DNA of 64,000 bases from JAEUKA01 sp044228505 (GTDB taxonomy: Bacteria; Myxococcota_A; Polyangia; Palsa-1104; JAEUJZ01), in the NCBI GenBank assembly GCA_044228505.1, contig JBGAUT010000017.1, positions 1 to 64,000 on the forward strand, read 5' to 3'. Of this stretch, positions 8,638-16,118 are shown in pieces. Below the pieces are notes generated by a model that was not told the origin of the DNA, ran no database searches, and saw only the letters and a program-made list of their open reading frames with translations. Numbering within the stretch: the first letter of the stretch is position 1; each line of letters opens with the position of its first letter. Position numbers and translations under genes: made by a program.

Positions 8638-9678
8638 ATGCTCAAAGTCTCTGTCAGCGCTTCGCTCATCCTTCTGGGAGGACTGGTCTGTGGTGTCAGC
8701 CAGAGCGCATATGCCCAAAATGCCACCCTCACGGTGTACATGCGGGCGGCGGGCAGTGGTGCGCTCGACAATACGAGCAGCATCAGTACCCAAGTCCAGG
8801 TGTACGCAGTCTCTTCCGTGGCGGCCAAATACAATGGCTCTACCAACCTGTACGCCCCGTCCGTCCGAACAGTATCGGGCACGAGCTTCAGCCAAGCGGT
8901 TCCAAACCTCTATTCGCCTGTGCTGGCACCGGGCAATAGCTACCAAGTACAGCTCAACTGGACGGACAATGCGAGCAAGCAACTACTGCTCGGCCCCGTC
9001 ACGCTGAATCCAGGAGCAAACAACCTGGGAGCCGGCGGCATTGGCACCACCACGCCGATTGATGTCGCAAACGATCCCCCGCCTGCGGCGCGCAACCTAA
9101 GCTGTTATGCGGATCTGCCGGACAAATCGACCCAGCTCTATGTCTACTGGTCGGGAGTCCTGCTCGCGAATGCGAAGGACTTGGACCGCACCGAGCTGCA
9201 CATGTCGACTTCGCCCACCTTTGTTCCTTCAGCCGCCACGCTGGTCGCGACACCTCCGTATGGTACGGACTACCGCAAGCTCACCGGTTTGAAGCCGGCT
9301 ACGGACTACTACTTCTGTGTGCGTGTACTCGACCGATACGGAGCCTTCACAGACGCATGCCGCACCATCGCTTGCACCACCGCCATGGCGTCCTCAAGTG
9401 GCGGAGACGGTGGCACCGCAGGTGATGGGGGCAGCATGGCCACCGATGATGCCGGCAGCGGAGGCACGGGAACCGATGACGCCGGCACGGGAGGCCCAGC
9501 AGCGGACGATGCAGGGAATGGCAATGGCGGTGAAGGCCCGATCATTGATGGAGGCAGCATTGCAGTCGGCTGCGGCTGCTCCCTTGCCACGACCTCACAC
9601 AGTGGTGCGCTGCTGTCGTTGCTCCCCATGGTGATTCTGTTTCTGCGGAGAAGGAGAGGCCCCCTTCTTCGTCAGTAA
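8638..9678 (+). CDS. Secreted fibronectin-type-III-like protein with MYXO-CTERM-like tail
   Basis: 346 residues. The signal peptide ends near QSAYAQ. Residues about 155-250 look like a fibronectin type III fold (YRKLTGLKPATDYYFCVRVL is the conserved strand F-G region). A low-complexity Gly/Asp/Ala/Thr linker follows (about 253-305). The tail has VGCGCSL, a hydrophobic helix (GALLSLLPMVILFL) and RRRRG, matching the Cys-helix-Arg layout of MYXO-CTERM sorting signals. Probably processed and surface anchored. It is transcribed divergently from the export operon at 7279-8496; whether that operon handles it is unknown. Confidence 0.8.
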   Translation: MLKVSVSASLILLGGLVCGVSQSAYAQNATLTVYMRAAGSGALDNTSSISTQVQVYAVSSVAAKYNGSTNLYAPSVRTVSGTSFSQAVPNLYSPVLAPGNSYQVQLNWTDNASKQLLLGPVTLNPGANNLGAGGIGTTTPIDVANDPPPAARNLSCYADLPDKSTQLYVYWSGVLLANAKDLDRTELHMSTSPTFVPSAATLVATPPYGTDYRKLTGLKPATDYYFCVRVLDRYGAFTDACRTIACTTAMASSSGGDGGTAGDGGSMATDDAGSGGTGTDDAGTGGPAADDAGNGNGGEGPIIDGGSIAVGCGCSLATTSHSGALLSLLPMVILFLRRRRGPLLRQ

Positions 9679-9682
9679 TGCC

Positions 9683-9704
9683 GCCGAGACCTCCGCAGGT
9701 CGGC
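9683..9704. terminator. Candidate hairpin between convergent genes
   Basis: GCCGAGACCT, loop CCGC, AGGTCGGC: an 8-bp stem with a 2-nt bulge filling the gap between the stop at 9678 and the stop of the leftward gene at 9705. No T-run. Possibly a shared terminator. Confidence 0.4.
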
Positions 9705-11177
9705 TCAGACAAAGTGCCGATAGATGTCTGCGGCCAAGCATGCGTACCCATCGTCGTCCTTGGCCACGGCCTGCAGGAGTGCCTCCACCAAATAGACTGG
9801 TGTCGGCCCTTGTTGCCGGATCAGCCGCTCTAGTTCCTCTCGGGGGATCTGCTGGTGCAGGCGAGGGGGGGTAAACACAATGCGGTCGCCATCCCCCAGC
9901 TCACACGCCAGCAGCGACGGATCATGAGTGCCACCGAGCCCGCGAGCCAGTGCAGAGGGCAACGCACTGAGCCCCTCTTCGGTGGCCTGAGCTCCCATCG
10001 CCTTGCGGTTGTCTTCAACGAGCGCGTGGTCGGTCGAAAGCTGTGTGACCTGATACAGACCCTGCTCGTCCTTCCGACTCGCACTCAGGTGCCACACACG
10101 GCAGTCCCCCAAATCGGCTACTTCTAGCTGCCCTTCGGTCACCACCGCAACCGTGGCGGATGCCGAGAGGCCGGCCTGGCGACGGAAGGCTTCGCTCGCG
10201 GCCTCGAATATCGCTTGCAGTCTCCACAGTCGCTTCTCGCTGGTGTTTGGAAATGGGACAGCACGCACGGCGTTCGCAATCGAAGAGAAGGCCAGCTTGG
10301 TCGCAGCATGTGCCTGCTCACGGTCCCCATGTCCAGCGACCAGCACCAACACCACGCCTTCCTGTAGCGGCCAGCGCAGGGAGAGCCCGCCGCCGTAATC
10401 CGCCCGTCGCCGACTGGTCAACACCGCGCTGTGGCCCAGAGGGAACGCAGCAGCAATCTCACCGCTGCCATCCCAATCGCTGTAACGCACCCGCTGCGGC
10501 ACGGCGACCGTAACCATCTGGATCGGAGACGTGGGCAGCGCAGGGACATCCGACTCGTCATCATCGAGCAGCGCGAGTAGATCATCGCCTGCGATGACCT
10601 CGCACTGGTCGGTCGTAAGCAGGATGTACGCCAACTCATCTTCGTCATAGAAAGAGTGATACCGGCGCGGATCATCAAGGATGCGCAGCACCTCGTTGAA
10701 CACTCCGGCAAAGTGTCGCATTTGATGGCAGGGGTACACTCGCTCTTGACCCTCCCATGTGAGGGCAACCCTCGTCACTGTGTCACCGCGGCCAAGCCCC
10801 CGCTCGTCCATTCTTTCGTAGCGAGAATCGATCTCGCGCAAGAACGGTCTCGCAGCGGGAAATTCGTCCAGAAAAGGCGTCACGCATAATGGATGAATGG
10901 CCCGCTCACGACACTCCTGCCGAAGCAGCTCTGCGAGCGTATCCAGATCGTCCGGTTCGGAATCAGACTCCGTGATGGCAGAAAGCAAGCCGACCCGATG
11001 AAGCCGCTCTAGCAAAGACTCGTCTGACGACAGCGGAGACGACGCAAGCTGCGCCGGCAACGTGGGCAAATCATCCGGTTTGCCAAACAGCTCGGGAAGC
11101 GTTGGCTGCTGCCAAGCCTCGGTCGGTTCTTGGTACTCAGGGGTCCGATCAGGAGAGAGCGTAAGTGGTGGGTGCAT
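9705..11177 (-). CDS. PP2C-like protein with degenerate metal site
   Basis: 490 residues from the ATG at 11177; an earlier in-frame start would add 20. The N-terminal ~240 residues match nothing I recognise. The C-terminal ~240 have the PP2C layout: VVLVLVAGHGDRE where active enzymes have DGHGG, SASATVAVV, VADLGDCRVWHL (GDSR motif), LSTDHALVEDN and KDDDGYACLAAD. The metal-binding Asp of the DGHGG motif is Ala and the RNEDxx motif reads RRADYGG, so catalysis is doubtful. It may be a pseudophosphatase acting in the Ser/Thr kinase network. Expected to be cytoplasmic; no signal or membrane segment. Confidence 0.65.
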   Translation of the reverse strand: MHPPLTLSPDRTPEYQEPTEAWQQPTLPELFGKPDDLPTLPAQLASSPLSSDESLLERLHRVGLLSAITESDSEPDDLDTLAELLRQECRERAIHPLCVTPFLDEFPAARPFLREIDSRYERMDERGLGRGDTVTRVALTWEGQERVYPCHQMRHFAGVFNEVLRILDDPRRYHSFYDEDELAYILLTTDQCEVIAGDDLLALLDDDESDVPALPTSPIQMVTVAVPQRVRYSDWDGSGEIAAAFPLGHSAVLTSRRRADYGGGLSLRWPLQEGVVLVLVAGHGDREQAHAATKLAFSSIANAVRAVPFPNTSEKRLWRLQAIFEAASEAFRRQAGLSASATVAVVTEGQLEVADLGDCRVWHLSASRKDEQGLYQVTQLSTDHALVEDNRKAMGAQATEEGLSALPSALARGLGGTHDPSLLACELGDGDRIVFTPPRLHQQIPREELERLIRQQGPTPVYLVEALLQAVAKDDDGYACLAADIYRHFV

Positions 11178-11273
11178 GAAGCCCTGGTCTCCGGCAGTTT
11201 GATGTCGACAGACTGGCACGATGCCTAGTGGGTCCATCCAGAATAGCGAACTCGCCGGGGCGGGCGGTCACTT

Positions 11274-11323
11274 GCGAGCGCGCTGCTATCGCTCCGCGAG
11301 CGCGCTGCTATCGCTCCGCGAGC
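11274..11323. repeat. 22-bp tandem duplication at a gene end
   Basis: The unit GCGAGCGCGCTGCTATCGCT plus CC occurs at 11274-11295 and 11296-11317, followed by the first 6 bases of a third copy. The stop codon of the membrane-protein gene (11308-11310) lies in the second unit. Confidence 0.9.
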
Positions 11324-11946
11324 AACAACTTGAGTCCGACGACATGCACCAGGCCGAGTGCTCCCGGCTTGGTGCGCACCTCGATGGCATGGCCGCTCGG
11401 GAACAGTAGCTCCTCGATGGATGGAGATCGATTGGCGGATTGAGACACTTGCTCTCGCCTGGTCTGCAGAAAGCCGGGTTCGCGCTCGATGCTGCCATCC
11501 GGTACCCGGAGCGTCAGCGGATTGCCTTGACCACGCCAGTCTGCCAGCTGTACGTCGCGCACCAACAACCCGTGGCGATGCCCACGAGAAGGCGGTAGCT
11601 GTCGAGTATTCCAAGCTATCACCTGCGTACGATGCCTGGTCACCTCGCCCGCGTCCGCCGCCGCGTTCCAGATGCGGACACCGGAGTAGCTCGCAGGCAG
11701 TAGTGCCAACACCAGGACGGGAATGTGCCACTTGGGTCGCGGTTGCCGAACCACAACGCGCAGCAAGAGTGCTCCAGAACACGCCCCTAAGAGGCTGAGC
11801 AGCGCGTGTGCTTGGCGATTGACGATCTGTCCGTCCAAGCGATCGGTCGGTACGGCCAGGAATCCCACCGCACAAATCACCGCACCGGCAATGACAACCA
11901 CGTCAACTAGGTGGAGTACCTGCGCAGGTCGCGGTGGAACCGCCAT
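11308..11946 (-). CDS. Small membrane protein of unknown function
   Basis: 212 residues. Three likely membrane helices in the first half (about 12-32, 45-63 and 73-88), then a ~120-residue region of soluble character with RGHRHGLLVRDVQLADW and PSIEELLFPSGHAIEV. No family recognised. It lies 81 bp downstream of ndk on the same strand. Its 3' end coincides with the 22-bp tandem duplication, so the C-terminal residues KLLLAER may be recent. Confidence 0.55.
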   Translation of the reverse strand: MAVPPRPAQVLHLVDVVVIAGAVICAVGFLAVPTDRLDGQIVNRQAHALLSLLGACSGALLLRVVVRQPRPKWHIPVLVLALLPASYSGVRIWNAAADAGEVTRHRTQVIAWNTRQLPPSRGHRHGLLVRDVQLADWRGQGNPLTLRVPDGSIEREPGFLQTRREQVSQSANRSPSIEELLFPSGHAIEVRTKPGALGLVHVVGLKLLLAER

Positions 11947-12027
11947 TTACTCAGGGTATCACGTCAAACCGAAGGCGCAGCTCGGTACGATTCGTACCCA
12001 TCAGCGTTGCCCGCCGAGTCACGACGG

Positions 12028-12453
12028 CTACAGGTCAAACAGCTCGCCAGCCTGAAAGAACCGCTTGAGTTCGACGGCTGCGGCTTCGGCAGAATCCGAC
12101 GCGTGAACCATGTTCACCATCTTGTCTTCACCGAAGTCACCACGAATCGTACCTTTGGCGGCGGCCTTACTGTCCGTTGGGCCCAGCAGATCTCGCACCT
12201 TGGAGATCACCCCGTCACCGGCCAGCGCCAGCGCGATGACTGGCTTGCTCTTCATAAATCCAGCAACCTCGGGAAAGAAGGGCTTGCTGGCGATGTGAGC
12301 ATAGTGCTCCTTGAGAACCTCGTCGGTGAGCTGGATCATCTTACAGCCGCGCAGGCGGAATCCGTGTGCCTCCAGTCGGCGAATCACTTCGCCCGAGTGC
12401 TTCTTGCTAATGCAGTCCGGTTTCAGAAGGAGGAGCGTCGTTTCATCTGCCAT
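12028..12453 (-). CDS. ndk: Nucleoside diphosphate kinase
   Basis: 141 residues, the normal family length, from the ATG at 12453; an earlier in-frame start would give an unrelated leader. It transfers the gamma-phosphate of ATP to nucleoside diphosphates through a phosphohistidine. The active-site region GTIRGDFGEDKMVNMVHASD keeps the catalytic His and preceding Asn, although the usual GRN before the His is MVN. The nucleotide-binding start LLLLKPDC is also present. Cytoplasmic housekeeping enzyme. Confidence 0.93.
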   Translation of the reverse strand: MADETTLLLLKPDCISKKHSGEVIRRLEAHGFRLRGCKMIQLTDEVLKEHYAHIASKPFFPEVAGFMKSKPVIALALAGDGVISKVRDLLGPTDSKAAAKGTIRGDFGEDKMVNMVHASDSAEAAAVELKRFFQAGELFDL

Positions 12454-12639
12454 GGGAGTCCCTTTCGTAAGCGATTGCGTTCTGCAAATCGGGCGAGCAG
12501 GTTGCCCTAGAACCGCCTGCCACGTCAACGGTCGCGGCCACAGGATCTCGTGTGATCCTCGCTAGTGAGCGCCGCTGAGCAGGCACGCAATGAGGAACCG
12601 AGGCGAGTATCCCGATTCCGACTCGCCCATCCGGCTACA

Positions 12640-13635
12640 ATGAATGCCGTCATGTTCAGCAAACTACTGCTCGTGCTGACCGCTCTACTCGCCCTGATTT
12701 CTGTTCTCTGCTTGATGTTGACCCAGCCGACGGGAACGGCGAAGCGACAAGGTCCACAAGTGTCGGTCGAAGCAGCTACGCTCGAGCGGCTCGTCCGAGC
12801 CGTGGCGGTACCGCGTGACTATCGAGATACAGCGACGCTCGATCGGATTGCCGCTCTCATCAGCCAGGAACTCCAGGGACTGGGATTGGCACCGACCATG
12901 CAGACGTTTACGGCGGCGGGACGGACCTACCGCAACGTCCACGTGCTCATCGGTGATCCCAGCGTCCCCCGCGTCGTGGTGGGGGCCCACTATGATAGCT
13001 GTGAGCCGCTGCCCGCAGCCGATGACAATGCCAGCGGTGTCGCCGTGGTGCTAGAGCTAGCGCGACTGTTTGCCCAGCATCGTCCCCCGAGCGCGGTAGA
13101 GCTTTCCTTCTGGCCACTCGAAGAGCCCCCGTTTTTTCGCACCGAATTCATGGGTAGCTTTGTCCATGCGCGGTCGCTCGCGAAGAGCCAGTCACCGGTG
13201 AAAGCGATGCTCAGCGTCGAGTCGGTAGGGTATTTTCGGACCGAGCCCGGCAGTCAACACTTTGCGGTTCCGGGTGCCAAGCTGCTGCTCAACGATGTTG
13301 GCGAAGACATTTACGTCGTGAGCGACTTTGGTGCCATCGGGCTCCTGCGGACCGTCAAGCGGGCCATGCGAAGCGCGTCCACTGTGCCCGTGCGCTCCAT
13401 CACCGCTCCGAAGTTCATTCCCGGCGTCGACTGGTCCGATCATCAGGGCTTCCTGCTACACGGATTCCCTGCGGTCATGATCACGGACACGGCTCCCAAT
13501 CGAAATCCCAACTATCACCAGCCGACCGACACCCCAGAAACCCTCGACTATCCACGCATGGCACAGGTCGCCCAGGGACTCTTTGAGGCGGTGTGGGCGC
13601 TCGCTTCATCGGCAGGGAAATCTCCCGAACGATAG
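12640..13635 (+). CDS. M28-family zinc metallopeptidase, membrane anchored or secreted
   Basis: 331 residues from the ATG at 12640 (ATG 12652 also possible; an upstream in-frame start at 12565 would add 25). A hydrophobic N-terminal segment (LLLVLTALLALISVLCLM) acts as signal or anchor. The five zinc ligands of M28 peptidases are in order: His in VVGAHYDS, Asp in ADDNASG, Glu in WPLEEPP, Glu in LSVESVGY and His in NPNYHQPTDTP. Such enzymes are aminopeptidases that take N-terminal residues from peptides, here outside the cytoplasm. Confidence 0.88.
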   Translation: MNAVMFSKLLLVLTALLALISVLCLMLTQPTGTAKRQGPQVSVEAATLERLVRAVAVPRDYRDTATLDRIAALISQELQGLGLAPTMQTFTAAGRTYRNVHVLIGDPSVPRVVVGAHYDSCEPLPAADDNASGVAVVLELARLFAQHRPPSAVELSFWPLEEPPFFRTEFMGSFVHARSLAKSQSPVKAMLSVESVGYFRTEPGSQHFAVPGAKLLLNDVGEDIYVVSDFGAIGLLRTVKRAMRSASTVPVRSITAPKFIPGVDWSDHQGFLLHGFPAVMITDTAPNRNPNYHQPTDTPETLDYPRMAQVAQGLFEAVWALASSAGKSPER

Positions 13636-13653
13636 CGTCAAGCGTTCCTACCC

Positions 13654-13681
13654 GCAGCAGTACTAAGAGCAGCAGTACTAA
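13654..13681. repeat. 13-bp direct repeat
   Basis: GCAGCAGTACTAA at 13654-13666 and 13669-13681, separated by GA. The second copy covers the stop codon of the leftward lipoprotein gene (13678-13680). Confidence 0.85.
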
Positions 13682-14418
13682 TAACGGAGCAGGAACCCAC
13701 CGCGATACTCTTTGTAGCTACCAGCGGTCTTTACGCCCTTCACACTGCCATAGAAGCGTGCGCAGGTTGCGAGCACTTCGCCGAAGACCGGGAGCTCAAC
13801 CCCGCTGAACTTGTCCTTGCCCTCAAACTTTAGGAAGTTCGCTCCCTCGACAATTTCCGTGTCCACGTAGCGACCACAGTCCCACACACCCGCCTTCAGC
13901 GTGCAGTCCATGCCCAGGTTATAGACGGGAGTGCCGTAGGCAGACCCCGCGCTATTGTCCACGACCGCGACTATGATTCCGCTGGCTGTGACCTTGAGCC
14001 AGACCTTCCCACTTCCACTTGGACCCCAACTGGGAGTCGCCGGTCCCCAACCGCCGCAGCCCGTAAAGTCAGTACACGAACGCTGCTCATACTTCATCGT
14101 GTAGGTCGCTAAGACTGCAGCGGAGCCGCCCATCGGAATTTTGGAAGCCAATGCCAGTGGTGCACCCGTGCAACTGGAGGGCTCGTGTGGATCCGTCGAC
14201 ACAGCGAGGTCCGGCATCGCCAGATCCGCAACGGTCGCCACCGAGAAATCCGACCCCGTACCACCGTCATCCGTCGCTAGGATCGACAGATCCCGCGCCG
14301 TCCCCGGAGTGTTGCCATCGGTACTTCCGGCTCCCCCTTGAGAGCAAGCCGCCCACAAGAGAACGCCAGGAATCAGGCCCATCGAAAATGTTGAACGCGT
14401 CCACGCTTGAGTTTTCAT
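13678..14418 (-). CDS. Lipoprotein of unknown function
   Basis: 246 residues from the ATG at 14418. The signal ends in the lipobox WAAC. The mature N-terminus is a linker rich in Asp, Gly, Ser and Thr with MPDLA, a style common in deltaproteobacterial lipoproteins. The globular part (about 80-246) has several Cys (SCTDFTGCGG, MDCTLKAGVWDCG) that could pair, and aromatic/Gly beta-type segments. No family recognised. Probably outer membrane or surface. Convergent with the peptidase gene. Confidence 0.65.
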   Translation of the reverse strand: MKTQAWTRSTFSMGLIPGVLLWAACSQGGAGSTDGNTPGTARDLSILATDDGGTGSDFSVATVADLAMPDLAVSTDPHEPSSCTGAPLALASKIPMGGSAAVLATYTMKYEQRSCTDFTGCGGWGPATPSWGPSGSGKVWLKVTASGIIVAVVDNSAGSAYGTPVYNLGMDCTLKAGVWDCGRYVDTEIVEGANFLKFEGKDKFSGVELPVFGEVLATCARFYGSVKGVKTAGSYKEYRGGFLLRY

Positions 14419-14846
14419 CGGTATCTGTTCTCTGCATTCGAATCCCCAGGAGGCCCTCTTGCAAGAGCCAGGCGGGGTGTATCCAAGAAAGAGCTCTGCC
14501 AAGTGTATCAGGAAGGTACTTGGAGTGTAAGCAACGTGGGTGTTCTAAGCCGTTCAGCCGACTTCAAAACGAGACCTTCCAATCGCTGACCCACCAGGGC
14601 CGCTGCCGGACCTGAACGGTTCTAGCCTGCACCTTGACGCGCCGAGCGCAGGGAACGGAACGCTCCACCAGAGTTGGAACTGGATGCCCGGCGGCCGCTA
14701 CGCACCTATCACGGGTCGAAGCTCGTAACTCACGAGACCGACTGGCAGTGAGGGCATCTGACCGGTTTCCGTTTGTCGGCGAGGATAGTTTTCGCTAGGG
14801 TGAACCTGCTCTCACTGCCCCTTGGTGAGCAATTGGTAACCTGCGG
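14419..14846. other. 428-bp divergent intergenic region
   Basis: Lies between the leftward lipoprotein gene and the rightward transporter operon, so it should carry both promoters. I see no convincing ORF, RNA gene or strong hairpin. A TTCGAATCC string near 14430 resembles a tRNA T-loop but has no paired stem. Confidence 0.5.
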
Positions 14847-16118
14847 ATGTCTTCTCACACCGGCCCGACCGATGAACCTCAGCCAGCATCCGCGCCCGGG
14901 AAAGTCGCGGGTCGAGCCTCGCTGCTCCTTGCGCTGCTCGTCGCATTAGCGGCTGGAGCCGTGCTGTGCGGCTACGAAATGCTCCGCAGCTCGGCCAATA
15001 CCCTGTTTGTGCAGGCTTACGGGAAACAGGCCCTGCCATGGGCGCTCGGGCTCACCCTCATCGGGGTTGCACTGCTCACCTACATATATGGGCGACTGCT
15101 GACCATCCTGGGGCCGCGACACACACTCCAGGTGACGACGCTGCTAGCGATCGTAACGATGCTGGTGAGCTATGCGGCCATTCATGCTGGATGTAAGCCG
15201 GCTCGCATCGTGCTCTTTATCTTCAAAGAGTCCTACGTTGTGCTGCTCATCGAGCAAATCTGGTCATACATCGACAGCACACTCGACCCCAAGGCCGCCA
15301 AGCGTCTGAACGGCCCCATCTGTGGTGTGGCAGGAATCGGTGCAGTGGCTGGCGGGCTGGCCCTTGGTCGGTGGTCGCAGCCGCTCGGAACACTGAACAT
15401 GCTCTTATTGGCAGCGGCGGCGACGACGCTGACGGTGCCCTTCTTGCAAGTGCTCTTCGCCCGCTTTGGTGCCCCCAGCGAAGGCACCAAGAAGCACAGC
15501 GGACACCTGGCGCTCTATCTATTCCGACGCGAGCGAGTACTGCTGTTGCTGATTGCGCTCATTGCCTCGACCCAAGTTGCCTCGACCATCTTGGAAATCG
15601 CCTTCAAAAGCGCGCTCCAAGACTATCTGCCGGAGCCCGATCGCCAGAACGCATTCTCGGGCAACTACTACGCGCTCATCAACGGTGCCGCGATGCTGTT
15701 TCAGTTCGTCTTGGCACCGCTGCTTCTGTCCGTTTTCCCCGGACGAGTGATTCACATCCTGGTGCCGGTGCTAAATCTCGGTGCACTCAGCTACATGTTG
15801 GTCGCATCCCCGCTGTGGGGTAGTGCCGTTGCCTACGGAACGTTCAAGACACTCGACTATTCGCTATTTCGCGCAGCCAAAGAACTGCTCTACGGCCCCC
15901 TCCCCTTCGATGCTCGCTATCGTGCCAAGGAAGTCATCGACGTCCTTGGCAATCGCTTCAGCAAAGGCGCAGCGTCGCTGGGTGTGACCTTGCTTCAGTG
16001 GGCTTCGGTGGTCTTTTCGAATGTTGCATTCGCAAGCATCGGTTTGTTCGCAGTAACGATTTGGCTCTGCCTGGCAGTCCCTTTAACCTCGGCAGCACAG
16101 AGAGAACGTAGCTCATGA
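14847..16118 (+). CDS. Npt1/Npt2-family (ATP:ADP antiporter-like) MFS transporter
   Basis: 423 residues with about ten to twelve membrane helices. The stretch AAKELLYGPLPFDARYRAKE followed by VIDVLGNRFSKGAAS matches the conserved C-half signature of the nucleotide-transporter family (REALYxP...KAKEVIDVxxxR). Family members in obligate intracellular bacteria exchange ATP for ADP; free-living members have unknown substrates. Its last codons overlap the ATG of the next gene (ATGA at 16115-16118), so it is translationally coupled to the ABC exporter. Confidence 0.75.
   Translation: MSSHTGPTDEPQPASAPGKVAGRASLLLALLVALAAGAVLCGYEMLRSSANTLFVQAYGKQALPWALGLTLIGVALLTYIYGRLLTILGPRHTLQVTTLLAIVTMLVSYAAIHAGCKPARIVLFIFKESYVVLLIEQIWSYIDSTLDPKAAKRLNGPICGVAGIGAVAGGLALGRWSQPLGTLNMLLLAAAATTLTVPFLQVLFARFGAPSEGTKKHSGHLALYLFRRERVLLLLIALIASTQVASTILEIAFKSALQDYLPEPDRQNAFSGNYYALINGAAMLFQFVLAPLLLSVFPGRVIHILVPVLNLGALSYMLVASPLWGSAVAYGTFKTLDYSLFRAAKELLYGPLPFDARYRAKEVIDVLGNRFSKGAASLGVTLLQWASVVFSNVAFASIGLFAVTIWLCLAVPLTSAAQRERSS

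Noticed and set aside
14425..14450. TTCGAATCC string resembling a tRNA T-loop
   Set aside because: No complementary T-stem, acceptor stem or anticodon arm around it.
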